From Yamadazyma tenuis (lineage: Eukaryota; Ascomycota; Pichiomycetes; Serinales; Debaryomycetaceae): 64,000 nucleotides of DNA. The stretch is taken from assembly GCF_029203305.1 (NCBI RefSeq), contig NC_089462.1, positions 1,364,001 to 1,428,000 of the forward strand, read 5' to 3'. The number at the start of each line of letters is the position of its first letter. Within the stretch, counting starts at the first letter, position 1. This document shows, piece after piece, positions 49,937 through 61,000 of this stretch. A program made the translations under genes and the position numbers. Under the pieces are notes generated by a model. That model saw nothing but the letters and a program-made list of their open reading frames with translations. It made no database searches and was not told the origin of the DNA.

Positions 49937-50608
49937 ATGACGGTGGATAAATATTTGGCCTCTGACATAGACATGTTGGCTCAAAGGGTACTTAAACTTG
50001 GTGAAGCTTATGACGGTACCAATCGTATCATTATCACTATTTCTGGGATTCCGGGGTCAGGGAAATCCACCGTGGCTGCGAAATTGATGCTCCAACTAAA
50101 CAAACTTACCAGCGATGTGGTGATGTTACTGCAGGACGGTTTCCATTACTACCGCGCCGAATTACATCTGATGCCCAATCCCCTGGAGGCCATCGCTAGA
50201 AGAGGAGCTGCATTCACTTTCAACGTTGTTCGGTTTGTGGAGCTTGTTCGCAAAATCAAGTACGATTTGAACAGTACCATCTATGCACCTGACTTCAGTC
50301 ACACGTTAAAAGACCCTGAGGAAAACAAGATACCAATTCACCCGCATCATAAAGTGGTGATTTTAGAAGGAAACTACGTGAATATCGCCCATGGAGATTG
50401 GAAATTTATTGGTGAAGTGGCTACAGAAAGATGGATGGTAACAGCAGACCCAAGCCTCGTCCGAGACAGGGTTATTGCTCGTCACTTGAAGGCTGGCATC
50501 TCCAAGACATACAAGGATGCGTGCCATCGCGTTGACACCAACGATTTGGTCAACGCTTACTTCATTCTTCAAAACTCTCCAACCCCGGATGTCGAAATCC
50601 AAAACTGA
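49937..50608 (+). CDS. Small P-loop kinase, uridine kinase/pantothenate kinase-like
   Basis: A 223-residue protein with Walker A GIPGSGKST (residues 37-45), a Walker B-like strand VVILEGNYV, and the family blocks LLQDGFHYYRAEL, RRGAAFTFNVVRFVELV and YAPDFSHTLKDP. The last two occur in fungal relatives of uridine kinase and bacterial YggC/FrcK-like kinases. The late motif RDRVIARHLKAGIS probably forms the lid. The substrate is unknown. It could be a sugar or nucleoside kinase, which would be notable beside a sugar transporter, but the family is widespread and the context may be chance. An in-frame ATG at 49904 would add 11 residues. Confidence 0.85.
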   Translation: MTVDKYLASDIDMLAQRVLKLGEAYDGTNRIIITISGIPGSGKSTVAAKLMLQLNKLTSDVVMLLQDGFHYYRAELHLMPNPLEAIARRGAAFTFNVVRFVELVRKIKYDLNSTIYAPDFSHTLKDPEENKIPIHPHHKVVILEGNYVNIAHGDWKFIGEVATERWMVTADPSLVRDRVIARHLKAGISKTYKDACHRVDTNDLVNAYFILQNSPTPDVEIQN

Positions 50609-50705
50609 CAAAAATGCGAACGAGTAATCAATATAAAAAACCCGATCATCCTCATACGTACTTTTAATTTTACCGGGAACCCATTCCTTCTTTAACGTAG
50701 AATAC

Positions 50706-52982
50706 ATGGAGTTAGTGCCGAAGCGTACAAATAGCAGCAATAGCCAGCTGCATCAGCAGGCATGTGACTCGTGCAGGATGAGAAAATTGAAATGTTCCAA
50801 AGACTATCCCACATGTGTGAAATGCAAAGAGCACAACTGGAAATGTATATACTCTCCCAAAAGTATTCGTTCCCCGTTGACGAGAGCCTACCTTACACAA
50901 GTAGAAAGCAGAGCTACTACCCTCGAGAAAATCCTAAGGCGAATGCTACCAGAGGATGTGGAGGTACAAGATCTCTTGAGAATAGCTGAAAATGAGGATG
51001 ACGACAATGAGCTTGAAAATATCCACAACAACTTCTTCAAACAAATCAACCTCACCCTGAAAGAATTGAGTAAAGCTCCCGTGACCTTGAAATCGATCAA
51101 CGATTTGAGTGCAAAAATGGCCAAAGATGAATCTCCCAATATTAAACCAGGTAAGAGCCTAGAGTTCCAGCCCGAGGACTACTTAATAAACATTAAAAAT
51201 AGTGATCTCAACTTATTTGATGAGCGAGAGGACTTCAACACCTCGGCAAACGTCTATGACTCCAGTATAGACGGAATGGCTGCATTATCTAATGACACTG
51301 GTTTGAGGTTTGACTTGGATGCTTCAAATGGATACTTTGGGATAAATTCAAGTAATGGATTATTGAAGTTTTTACAGTTGAAGTCGGAGAGAAACGGGAA
51401 CAGCATTATTGAACTTAATTTGAACGGGTTAAGTAATACAGAAGAGTTGGAAGAGGAGACTGAATATGTGCTACATGATGAGATCAACATAATATGGAAA
51501 AGCTTAAATTCCACTAGGCTTGAAGATCTATTGGATAATCTGGAGTTTCAATCTCTCATGGTGGAAAACTTCTTCGAGCAGTATTATCAAGTGTATCCTA
51601 TCATCAATCAAAAGCGGTTCTTCAAGAATTATAATCGATTCAAAGAAACTGCCAATGTTAATTTTGAAGATCACAAAATGATATCTTTCATGATTCTTCT
51701 AAACACCATATTAGCCCTTGGTGTGTGGTGTAAGTTTGGAGAATATTCCAAGATTCACACCTATTATTATCAGAAAGTTAAAGAGTTCTCTCTGAAAATC
51801 AATATGTTTGAGTACAGTGACACTCAATTGTTGGACAGTTTTGTGTTGTTGAGCAACTACGTTCAGAAAACAAACAAACCAAACACTGGATGGAGTTATC
51901 TAGGCTTGGCCACCCGAGTTGCCACAAGTTTGGGTTTACACAAAGAGGTGAGAACCGATAAACTAACAAATAACAATCTTCAAGTTTTTGAAGAACTTGA
52001 AATAAGAAAAAGACAGTGGTGGGGAATGTATTTCTTCGATGTGGGGACCACTCTTACTTTTGGAAGACCTTTGGCCATACCACCGTTGAGTACCATCGAC
52101 TTAGAGCCTGTTTCTAATATTGATGATTCCTTGTTGCAACAAAATTACTCGATAGACCAGGTTAAGGTGTCATATCCCACGATATACACCACACTAATTT
52201 ACGAGTCTGAGTTGACAAAGATATCCACTAGAATCTATAACTACAACTGTACCGTGTTAAAGTTAAAAAACGACAAATCAAAGATGATTGGACTTCTAGA
52301 TATGAACGACATCCTAGAAGCTTTTGTTAAAACCCTACCAGCGTTTTACGATCCAGATGAGTTTGTGGCTAAAAATGCATATCTCACTCAACGTCGAGAA
52401 GGTGGTTATAATGAAACTGAAGTGCCGAAATGGTTCTCCTTGTCTAGACTTCGATTGATCTCCAGGTATAATAATCTTCAAATTTTGATTTTTAGATACA
52501 TATTATGGGAGACAAGCGACTCCGCCAAGGATGTCACCCATATGGGGCTTGTACGGAGGTGTAAAAGCGTATGTTTTGATGCCTCGATTAAAACTGTGTT
52601 TGTTGTCCACAGCTTCATTGAGAATAACGAGCTAGACTATCTTTGCTCTTGGTATGCTACTTATTTCCTTTTCCAAGCCATTCTAATCCCTATTTTGAAG
52701 ATTGTAATTGACCAAAATGTCAATTATAATGAAACATCTTCGGAGGGGCAGAATCATAATGAAGAACTCTTCAAGTATGTGGAGAAGGCCATAGAATGCT
52801 TCAACAAACTCAAGAAATACAATAAATTGGCTGGTAAATTTATTCGGTTGATCAATGTACTTCTCTACGGAAAACCAGATCCAAACAAGACCCTATGGAA
52901 TGATTTGAGCAAGAACAATTTTGAGATGTTCAATGACTTTGATGATTTCTTCGATTCCAATTTGTTAGATATCAATATTTAG
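50706..52982 (+). CDS. Gal4/Lac9-like zinc-cluster transcription activator
   Basis: A 758-residue regulator. Cys20, 23, 30, 37, 40 and 47 have exactly the Gal4 spacing (C-x2-C-x6-C-x6-C-x2-C-x6-C). The domain text [14 protein letters not shown], then [24 protein letters not shown] (in parts), follows Gal4/Lac9 through linker and dimer helix. A full fungal middle homology region follows (about residues 290-480; [40 protein letters not shown]). The C-terminus [20 protein letters not shown] is acidic and aromatic, as in activation domains. In C. albicans the Gal4 homologue is short and tied to glycolysis; this one keeps the whole S. cerevisiae/K. lactis-like layout. The gene lies 98 nt after the kinase and 1.1 kb after the Lac12-like transporter. 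Confidence 0.9.
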   Translation: MELVPKRTNSSNSQLHQQACDSCRMRKLKCSKDYPTCVKCKEHNWKCIYSPKSIRSPLTRAYLTQVESRATTLEKILRRMLPEDVEVQDLLRIAENEDDDNELENIHNNFFKQINLTLKELSKAPVTLKSINDLSAKMAKDESPNIKPGKSLEFQPEDYLINIKNSDLNLFDEREDFNTSANVYDSSIDGMAALSNDTGLRFDLDASNGYFGINSSNGLLKFLQLKSERNGNSIIELNLNGLSNTEELEEETEYVLHDEINIIWKSLNSTRLEDLLDNLEFQSLMVENFFEQYYQVYPIINQKRFFKNYNRFKETANVNFEDHKMISFMILLNTILALGVWCKFGEYSKIHTYYYQKVKEFSLKINMFEYSDTQLLDSFVLLSNYVQKTNKPNTGWSYLGLATRVATSLGLHKEVRTDKLTNNNLQVFEELEIRKRQWWGMYFFDVGTTLTFGRPLAIPPLSTIDLEPVSNIDDSLLQQNYSIDQVKVSYPTIYTTLIYESELTKISTRIYNYNCTVLKLKNDKSKMIGLLDMNDILEAFVKTLPAFYDPDEFVAKNAYLTQRREGGYNETEVPKWFSLSRLRLISRYNNLQILIFRYILWETSDSAKDVTHMGLVRRCKSVCFDASIKTVFVVHSFIENNELDYLCSWYATYFLFQAILIPILKIVIDQNVNYNETSSEGQNHNEELFKYVEKAIECFNKLKKYNKLAGKFIRLINVLLYGKPDPNKTLWNDLSKNNFEMFNDFDDFFDSNLLDINI

Positions 52983-53031
52983 TACTATTCTGTAATAATA
53001 GCGCGAACTAAAAAAACTCGATGCGATAACC

Positions 53032-54879
53032 ATGTACCGACTAATACGAAGATACTCCACAAATGTTCATAGTATCAAAAGTGCCATGATCCTGAAGGAT
53101 TTTAAAGTAGCTGCTGAGTTGGTGACTAAATCGGTCCTTTCAACCACCGAGTGTACCTCTTTACTCAAACAATGCAGAGACACCAACGACTCAGCAGTTG
53201 CAAGCATAGCTTTAGAACTCGGAAAGAGATCCTTCAAGAAGAACCACCAGAATACTTACTTCATGTTGATGTCCTTTATAAACTGCAATGATCTCGGTAC
53301 GCTTCGTAACTTGAAGCAATTTTGGGATAAAAGTGTACGAGGTAACTGGAAAATTGAGTCTTCGCCTATCAAAGCTTTGTACTACTCCATATTTGTACAC
53401 ACATATTCCAATTTGAACCAGCCAGTGTTGGCTTTGGAGTGGTATGTTCGGACCTTTTTATCTATTTCAAAGACCAACGAGATTGCTTCCAGCAGACTAC
53501 CTACAGTCAAGCTTCTTTGTCTATTACTTGATGTAAGAGACTGCGATGGTGTTAGCCAAGTATTGAATATGGTACACGAAGAAGAAACAAAAAAGCACAC
53601 CAACTCGACACAAACTAGTGTTGTAACCAAAGCAACATGGCTCAATTGCTTGTCTATGGCAGCTGAGGAAAACAATTACGAATTGATGAGAACCATTTAC
53701 GACTTATACTTAATGAAAGACTTCAAAAATGAAGGCATAAGTGATACTGACATCCTATTCCGGTCCGGTTTATCTGAATATTTGGAGAACAAGGGTGTCA
53801 CCAAACAGCTGGTTGATATTATTTTGGGAATATTAGCTTCGAATGGTGATATCGAGAGAACTTTAGAGTTAATCGAATTTTACCATACTCACCTGGTGTT
53901 CAAGGGAGAATCTGCTTCTCCCGGTGAACTGTTCATTTTTGCCTTAGAGGCATTTTGCATGGAGACAGGTCCCAGTGATTGGGAGGATGCTCCAAAGGAT
54001 TATGAGAATTATCATGATACAAGTGTGGAGAAGATCTTGGATCTTATTGGAATCTACACTGCCAGATCTGTTGATAGCAAACTTGACTACAAGGATATAT
54101 CTAATTTCATGTCCAACAAGTTCACTCACTTCAAAGCATACGATCACCATATCGAAGCCAAACTACAACAAAAAGAGAGTTTTAGGCTTCATAAAGAGCT
54201 TGAACTTGTGCAGCACCCCAGTGTGCAGACTTCGCCATTTGGAAACATTATGGCCAACATGAATATCCTCAAGTCATTTGTGAGTTCCCACGTCAAGTTC
54301 GTTCAATCTCGTGAATATCCAGCAGAAACCGTGACTTTGTTCATAAACTGCGTGTTGAATCACATCAACGTCACTCTGAACTTCTCAGGTATTATTCAAG
54401 CCTTGATTGAATTGCAAAATTTGAATGCAAATTTCAGTGAATGGCTAGACCAGGACCTGTACGATATTATTTTGAACAGCTTAGCACAATCAGGCTTAAA
54501 AATGGTCTCCTTGCATTTATTCAAGTACTTGAGATCCCGTACCAAATTGACCCATGAACACTATGCGTGTTTCATTTCTAGCATTTTAAGGGGTGATTTC
54601 CATTCCCAACTTCATTACTACATGTATTATTACTCCAAGGACTATGATGGACATATCGGTCCCAAAACCAAGCATCTATTAGAAAGTCTCCCAGCGACTG
54701 TGACGAAAGAAAACAGTGATACTGAGCGAATAATCATGAACTTGGACAATCTATACTTCACTATACCCGAACCAGATGATCCCAAGACCACAAAGTCCCT
54801 GCTCCCGGGATTTAACAGAACCTACCATTTCGAGTATGACTCAAGGGACTTATCGTACATTTCGTATTTATTTAAGTAG
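53032..54879 (+). CDS. Mitochondrial PPR-like protein of unknown target
   Basis: A 615-residue protein. The basic N-terminus MYRLIRRYSTNVHSIKSA is a good mitochondrial presequence with a probable cleavage near RRYST. The body is all helical, with repeated helix pairs of PPR/TPR style: SPIKALYYSIFVHTYSNLNQPVLALEWYVRTF (about residues 112-143), TWLNCLSMAAEENNYELMRTIYDLYL (about 202-227) and DIILNSLAQSGLKMVSLHLFKYLRS. Proteins of this make in yeasts usually bind organellar RNA for translation or stability. I cannot identify the orthologue. It begins 49 nt after the Gal4-like gene and is convergent with the next gene, 29 nt apart. Confidence 0.75.
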   Translation: MYRLIRRYSTNVHSIKSAMILKDFKVAAELVTKSVLSTTECTSLLKQCRDTNDSAVASIALELGKRSFKKNHQNTYFMLMSFINCNDLGTLRNLKQFWDKSVRGNWKIESSPIKALYYSIFVHTYSNLNQPVLALEWYVRTFLSISKTNEIASSRLPTVKLLCLLLDVRDCDGVSQVLNMVHEEETKKHTNSTQTSVVTKATWLNCLSMAAEENNYELMRTIYDLYLMKDFKNEGISDTDILFRSGLSEYLENKGVTKQLVDIILGILASNGDIERTLELIEFYHTHLVFKGESASPGELFIFALEAFCMETGPSDWEDAPKDYENYHDTSVEKILDLIGIYTARSVDSKLDYKDISNFMSNKFTHFKAYDHHIEAKLQQKESFRLHKELELVQHPSVQTSPFGNIMANMNILKSFVSSHVKFVQSREYPAETVTLFINCVLNHINVTLNFSGIIQALIELQNLNANFSEWLDQDLYDIILNSLAQSGLKMVSLHLFKYLRSRTKLTHEHYACFISSILRGDFHSQLHYYMYYYSKDYDGHIGPKTKHLLESLPATVTKENSDTERIIMNLDNLYFTIPEPDDPKTTKSLLPGFNRTYHFEYDSRDLSYISYLFK

Positions 54880-54908
54880 AGTAATTCTTACGCTATAGAG
54901 GCTTGTGT

Positions 54909-55682
54909 TCAAAAGTTCAAACCCTCGAGAATGGCTTGTTTTGCTTCTTTATCGAAAAAATCTTTCCCGGTGTTCTCAGCCATGAACGAGTTGGAGAAAC
55001 TCGATGAGAAACTCGAGTTGAAAGTAGATCCCAACATTGTAGAATCCACTGCCATTCTCATAATATTGTCAGCATGACATGCGAGATGGTCGTAGTCCGA
55101 ATCTTCTTGGTCATTTGTGAAACTCTCATCCTTGAACTTATTATCGTTGTGAAACCATAACAGCAGGCTCATTGGAGGTTGAGGCTTTGTCATATTCACT
55201 AAAGAAGCCAGGTCCATCTTTAACAATTTTTGTTTGAGATTCATGGAACTCTTTCTTTTGGAAACAGGAGTAGAGACTATCTTACCCTTTCCAGAAGGAG
55301 AAAAGAATATGGTTTTGTTGGTAATGGGGGTGGTTCTTCCAACCTCTTGTCTCTTTGAGATGGTGATGGAATTGGTCTTGATTGGAGGAGGAACTGGTTT
55401 TATGTTCTGTGAGTTTTGGATATATCTTTCAATTTTAGCCCTACTGAATTGTAAAAGGTCCAGCAAAGGATTCTCGAAATCAGAACCGTCCTTTGAACTA
55501 AGGACATTGTTCAAAGGTATGTTACTCCTAATAGGATGTGAAATCGGTACTGTTCTTTCTAGTCTCAAAGAGTGGCTGAGAAGCAAGTCTTTGGGAATCT
55601 GAGGATTGGCTTCGACAGTGCTGTCATACACAGGGAAAGTATATTGGGAAGAAGTCAAGTAGCCGGTAACTGAGGCCGACAT
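54909..55682 (-). CDS. Orphan hypothetical protein
   Basis: A 257-residue protein that I do not recognise. The sequence is polar and probably mostly disordered, with a Pro-rich stretch (VKPVPPPIK-like, about residues 97-103), a basic Ser/Thr region with SP and TP sites (about 115-145) and a short hydrophobic segment (PPMSLLLWFHND). Near the C-terminus is a Ser/Phe repeat (STFNSSFSSSFSNSF, about residues 220-234). SP/TP sites and low order suggest a regulated scaffold or cell-cycle substrate, but that is inference. The start at 55682 is an ATG with a good context. Confidence 0.65.
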   Translation of the reverse strand: MSASVTGYLTSSQYTFPVYDSTVEANPQIPKDLLLSHSLRLERTVPISHPIRSNIPLNNVLSSKDGSDFENPLLDLLQFSRAKIERYIQNSQNIKPVPPPIKTNSITISKRQEVGRTTPITNKTIFFSPSGKGKIVSTPVSKRKSSMNLKQKLLKMDLASLVNMTKPQPPMSLLLWFHNDNKFKDESFTNDQEDSDYDHLACHADNIMRMAVDSTMLGSTFNSSFSSSFSNSFMAENTGKDFFDKEAKQAILEGLNF

Positions 55683-56779
55683 GGTATATGTATGGGTCGT
55701 CTATGATGCAAATGAATGAAGAACGAAGTAAAAATAATACCACGTCAACGAAGAAAAATCCTTAGTTTTTGAAAGTAGGCTGCCAAGTACTTCTTTATAA
55801 GGATCTTATAGCTGCAAACATGTTAAAACATTTGTACCTCTCACTGTCTTTTCCCGATCGGGAGCTATAATTGTTTGTATTTATATTTGCAACCATTTAG
55901 GTATTTTTGAGGGTGACCTGCATGGTGATTATAATCCTTTAGCCTGTAGTAAAGTTCTGCCCAAATAAAAAGAACACATAAAACTTCCGCTTCGGTAGCA
56001 CCCGAGGGTAAACAATAGGATTATGGCTAATATTTTCCATATATACAAGTAAATGGTTTGCCAAATGAGGCAATTGTGTTCTCATAACAATTACATCTCG
56101 GAGTTTACATCGTTTATGATGCAAAATAATTTTGTAGGGTTGTACTTGATAAGGGTGGGATGTTTTTTAGGGTCGTTTTGACTTGCCCCTCTTTCACTAC
56201 TATAAGCTTATCTTCGAGTGAAGCGTGCCTTTGCAAAGATTTTACGGGTGTCCTAATGGATGGTGTTTGTTTACTAAACAGAGAAGATCTTGGAAACATA
56301 AACAAGCTGGAGTGGCTGTCTACATGATAGAATGGTTTTGGCCACCTTTGTAGTCATTGAGTTCTTGTCCTGATTACGACCAATAAATATATTATCGGTG
56401 GTAATTTTCAAGTAGAGAAGATTTAATTACAATTATTCAAGATTCGTGAAAAGCACAGATTTAGCACATAAGCCATAAACGTTGTGTTCATCAAGTCATA
56501 CAACAAGGTCTACACCTTGGATCTGGGCATGAATATGTACATTAAGCCTGTAAACGACTTCGTATGTGTGAAACACTTCTATTATACATGGATGACTGCG
56601 CCTAAGGTATAGTTCATCAAGACGTTAAATATGCAATTAGCCTAGGTGTAGGCAGGAGTTGAGAAAAGTAGTTTAGTACGCCTCTTGGTAGGAATGGGGT
56701 CTGTCTGAAGTAGTTGGATGCATGCACCGTGGTATGTGATGATGAGACTTGGTAGTAGACCCATTGTCGCCATTCCTTC
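55683..56779. other. Gene-poor region
   Basis: About 1.1 kb, AT-rich, with only short ORFs starting at TTG codons or lacking conserved character (55939-56124 and 56114-56305 on minus). I looked for LTR ends (TG...CA with flanking duplications) and tRNA boxes and found none. Confidence 0.5.
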
Positions 56780-56992
56780 TTAATCTTCCTGAGACCTTTC
56801 AGGCTGCTGAGAGTATTTATATGGAGCCAAATGTTTCTGTTGATTTTTTAATTTGGGATCGAGGTTGGAATCATTGTTATAGTTAGTGTCCACAGGACAA
56901 GGAAGTAACGAGTTGGCTGCAACCAAAGTAAAACACACGGCAAAGGTCGAAGAAAATAGGTTTTTAGGAACTCCCTTCACAGCGAAATACAT
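56780..56992 (-). CDS. Putative 70-residue single-pass microprotein
   Basis: The ORF starts with ATG in a strong context (purine at -3). The product has a short basic head (MYFAVKGVPKNLF), one membrane segment (STFAVCFTLVAANSLL), a CPVD motif directly after it, and a polar Asn/Gln/Lys tail. The layout is that of small inner-membrane mitochondrial proteins of fungi. S. cerevisiae Mco6 or an assembly factor of cytochrome oxidase are possible relatives, but I cannot confirm either. It stands alone in a gene-poor region, which makes it more likely real than an ORF overlapping a gene. Confidence 0.5.
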   Translation of the reverse strand: MYFAVKGVPKNLFSSTFAVCFTLVAANSLLPCPVDTNYNNDSNLDPKLKNQQKHLAPYKYSQQPERSQED

Positions 56993-57663
56993 TTTCTCTT
57001 ATTGGATGAATAAATATGGATGACACAAACTGATTGGAAACTGTTTGTGAAAGGATAAAAACAGGACAGTACCTATTACACGTGAATATGTGGTATATCT
57101 ATGAGGAGAATAGGTTGTTTATAATCTACTTGATGTAGTTAGACTAGAAATGTATCTGGTGATGTTTGTATAATTTTCAAGAATTATTTTTCCACCATCG
57201 TGAGAAGCGAGCATCCATGAACCAATCAGAGGTGTGTTTTTAGTAGTGATAGACATACGTGATTTACACGTTTTATAGAAGTATATGTGACCTGATAGAA
57301 GCTAGGGGCGATTCCTAAAGACAGTAGGACTTGGATCTATGCTTTAGTTTAGTAGAATCGGAGTCCCATGCCTTTATTGAGCTAAGATGAGCTTCAACAA
57401 CATCGTATTTAAAGAGGGTCTTGTCTGATCGGAGTAAATCACCATAATTCCATATATCAGGACTATTCACTTCAATATAAGGTGGAAGTCGTCCATAAAG
57501 ATTAAAACCAAGATCCTCAGTCACCAAAACGCTTCTAAGGAGACCAATCTACATCCAAAACATACTTATTTCCTTGTATTAAACCCGTATATACAAACGG
57601 TGTCCCCGGGAAGTTGACACCCGTCTCTAAAACCTTATGCAATCATGTATTTCTTAGTTTCTT
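56993..57663. other. Intergenic region with an ORF relic
   Basis: The microprotein promoter and the MRPL33 3' flank. Apart from the ORF remnant at 57315-57548 nothing is recognised. Confidence 0.45.
57315..57548 (-). pseudogene. Possible gene relic or lone exon
   Basis: An open frame of about 77 codons bounded by stops, without an ATG near its 5' end. The product reads like normal globular protein (GFNLYGRLPPYIEV, SPDIWNYGDLL, FKYDVVEAHLSSIKAWD) rather than random translation. On the minus strand it is preceded by GATGTAG, which could serve as a splice acceptor, but no branch site is seen. It may be a degenerate 3' end of a lost gene or chance. Confidence 0.3.
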
Positions 57664-57963
57664 TCACTCATACTTGTTAACAGCTTCACCTTTTTGAATT
57701 TGGAATCCTTTAGGAAACTTTCTTTCTTGAGCCACTTGCGCCGGCGTCTTAGCTTCGTCTACCAACTCGACTTTCACCAATTCTTTCACTTTAATCAATC
57801 TATGGGCAGTCGAAGGGGAAACTTTCTGGTATTTAATTTGGTATCTTTTGGTCAACCCCAAAGCCTCCATGTTCTTACGCACCACGGGAGGCATTCCTAT
57901 GGTAGAACGAAGCTGGGTGATCTTGTAGAACATACTCTTCGCAGCGTTTGAAGCAGATGACAT
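57664..57963 (-). CDS. MRPL33: Mitochondrial large-subunit ribosomal protein uL30m (Mrpl33)
   Basis: A 99-residue protein of the mitochondrial 54S subunit. The uL30 core FYKITQLRSTIGMPPVVRKNMEALGL (about residues 12-37) aligns with [26 protein letters not shown] of S. cerevisiae Mrpl33, followed by KRYQIKYQKVSPSTAHRLIKVKELVKVE (about 39-66). The fold is complete. The 8-10 extra N-terminal residues and basic C-terminal tail are small differences. Divergent from CIN1, with 120 nt between the starts. Confidence 0.95.
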   Translation of the reverse strand: MSSASNAAKSMFYKITQLRSTIGMPPVVRKNMEALGLTKRYQIKYQKVSPSTAHRLIKVKELVKVELVDEAKTPAQVAQERKFPKGFQIQKGEAVNKYE

Positions 57964-58083
57964 GTTGGGAAAGTCTCACTATTCACACACTCGAGAGTTT
58001 TCAATGTTCGCAAATTTTTTTCTTCCCGTGCTTTTCATTAAAAGTCGTGTCTCCGTGTAACTAGATGAAAGGAACATACATTT

Positions 58084-61000
58084 ATGGAACTAGATGAATA
58101 TGAGTCGGACGACTTGTTGAATGCTTTGAGCAGGCAGTCGGATCAATTGATACTACAGATCACAAACAAGGTCCAGAGGCTCCCCCTAGACCATAGTCAT
58201 ATTGTGGTAGACTCAATCGTCAACCTTATCAATGAGTTTGAGATGGGCCCCAATCTTTTGGATTCGGTTTTGACACCAATTATTGAGTCACTAATCCAAT
58301 TCTACATCAACGAATGGGATAAGACAAACTTTCCCAACGAGATGACGCGTGCAATTGGAGTGGTGGTCTACAATTTGGCAAAAGTACGAGGGTTTAAACC
58401 CATTTCCAATTTCTTCCCCAGTGATGTCTACATGGTGATAAAGATCCTTGCCATGCTCCAAAGAAATGACCTTGACGAGAATGAAACTTTCTTCAACCTT
58501 CTTTGGCTCACAAACTTGGTTCTTGTTCCATTTTCTTTCGAGAAGCATATGATTAATAACTTCTTCGATATTTCGTTGTTCCATCTTAAGAAACACTCAA
58601 ATGGATCCAAAAACCAGCAGTGTTCACTGATTTTGATGTCGAGGTTCTTAAGCAGACCCGATCTCATCCAATTGGGATACCTTGATGAGTATCTTTGTGG
58701 ATTGTTTGAAAACTGGGATGAGACAATCGAGTCTGAGAAATTGGGTCACTTTATGGTGATTAATAAATTACTCAAAATATGCCCTAAATCTTCAATTTTG
58801 ACGTATACGAATAAGATATATGATCAGATAATCCAGCTTGAGCTAATGAACTTGAAGATTGGGAGAATGAACAAATTGAATCTACTGTTTATAATCAAAA
58901 TACTTTGCAAATTGGCAGAAGATTTTGCAGCCGAGAACCAGTACAGCCTCATCGAGAAAATCATGGATAATTTGATAAACGATGTTCTCAAGTTCTTCAA
59001 TGAATCATTAGAAACGAACTTAAGATACAAATTGTCCAAAAGCTTGAGCGGAATCAGTAAAAGCCTTGTTCGGGTGGTGAATTATCATGAGCAGATATTA
59101 ATCTATTTAATACAGCAATTGGATTTGAGCATTGATATATCAGAACCCTCTGATTACAGTTCTATTTCGATGTCTACCTTTCTTGATGTGGACATTGATT
59201 TTGATCAAATATCGATTGCAACTTACCACACCATATTGTTGTACTTGGGGTATATGGCATTGAATAGAATCCTTCCTTTACATATATACCCTGCTGCGTT
59301 GAGCATTGTGCACAAGACACTATTCACACACCAAAGGAGATACAGCAACAATGTTGGAAATCAATTGAAGGATTCTTCTTGTTTTATACTTTGGTCTATC
59401 ATGAAATCATTGAGTACATCCGACTATGAACAACTCGAGTCTACCAATCCAACTATGTTTATGCAGCTTTTCATTGATCTCATAGAAGTTTCCATTTTCG
59501 ATAAAGATTTGATAATCAGAAGATGTGGTGTTTCTGTGCTTCAAGAGGTTGTAGGAAGAATTGGAAACAGATTGATCAAAACTGAGGATAGAATGCTTAA
59601 AGGACAGCAGACAATCCTTTTCGTTGAGATATTTGCGTCCAACAACGTGAGTACAGTATCAGAATCTTTCAAAAGTTTGGATAAGCTTCTTGGAATGGGA
59701 CTTGATAAGGGATTACTTGTGGAAATGATCATACGAAACATCCTAAAAAACGACGATGATTTTGAGTATCAGAAGCTTCTCTCTTCCAAGCTCATTCAGT
59801 TTATGAAAACCAGCTCAGAAGCGAACTTGCCATTGAGTATTTCGAGACCTGTTCCTGATTATATGGCCATTTCTAATACATTTGCCGAAATGAATCATTC
59901 CTTGTACCTCCAAAGTGAATTGTGGAGAAACTTTGAAGACACCAATGAACATACTAAGATAGTGGATATAAAAGATTTCAGCGATGGAAAAGCAGAAGAT
60001 TTCATCGAATTTGTGGCATACCGTTGTAATGCAGGCTGTGTTGATGATCTAGAGCATTTCTTTGAAAAAATTGTTCATACGAAGAGGGATACCAGTGACA
60101 GGCTTGTGAAACTCTTTACATTGATGTCCAAAAAGAGAATAGGGATTTCAGACAATGTCTTCAAAACCGTAGCTCATTATTTGCCGGCATCATTCACCAA
60201 AAGCATCTTTTACCTTGAAACACTTACACAACCGCAAATTCAACGTCTTCTTTTGATCGTGCACTCAGCTCACCTTGATTATGAGATCCGATTCAACTTG
60301 ATAGTTTGCTTGCATAAGGTTTATTCCTCTTCAAAGCTCATAAATGCTAATCAGCTCAATCACTTGATTGAACTATTGAATGACTATACCACTACAGAGC
60401 AAGGTGATGTCGGAAGCAAGATTAGGGAAGCTCTACTCAATTTCATACAAGACTTTTTACCGGCTTTCATAGCTTCAGCTTCTACTTTAACTGAGTCACT
60501 TTGGAGAATATCGGGAGAACCGATAGGGAAATTGAGGACCAAAGCTTTCAGCATTCTTCTTAAACTAAATGGAGTTGACTTTTCTTTAGAAACCATGTCG
60601 GAATACTCCTACTACAAGCATCTATTTCAATTCTACGATTCAAATGCCAGCACTCAGGAAGAAGTCACTCAGTTTTGGAAAGGCATAATTCTCAGCATCG
60701 GAGGTCTTACAGGAGAAACCACTAATATCAAAGCGTCTTTCAAGCAGTTCATTTTGTACTTAGATATGAAGGACCAAGATGGAAAGAATAGCATATTCAA
60801 AGAAATTTTGTCTCTTATTACCAAGAAAAATATTGAGCTGCAAAAAACCTTAAAAGAGTACATGCATGGATTAAACTTAATGGTGAAAATGTTTGAATCC
60901 AACTCTTATGTTCCTACAGAATATCTATCATCCTTATATGTAAAGGCTTATAATCTCCAGATCAATTGTTCAAATTTGATTAGGATCAAATTAAGTCTTC

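Noticed and set aside
55683..57314. LTR or transposon remnant in the gene-poor region
   Set aside because: No TG...CA terminal repeats, target duplications or polyprotein fragments were visible.
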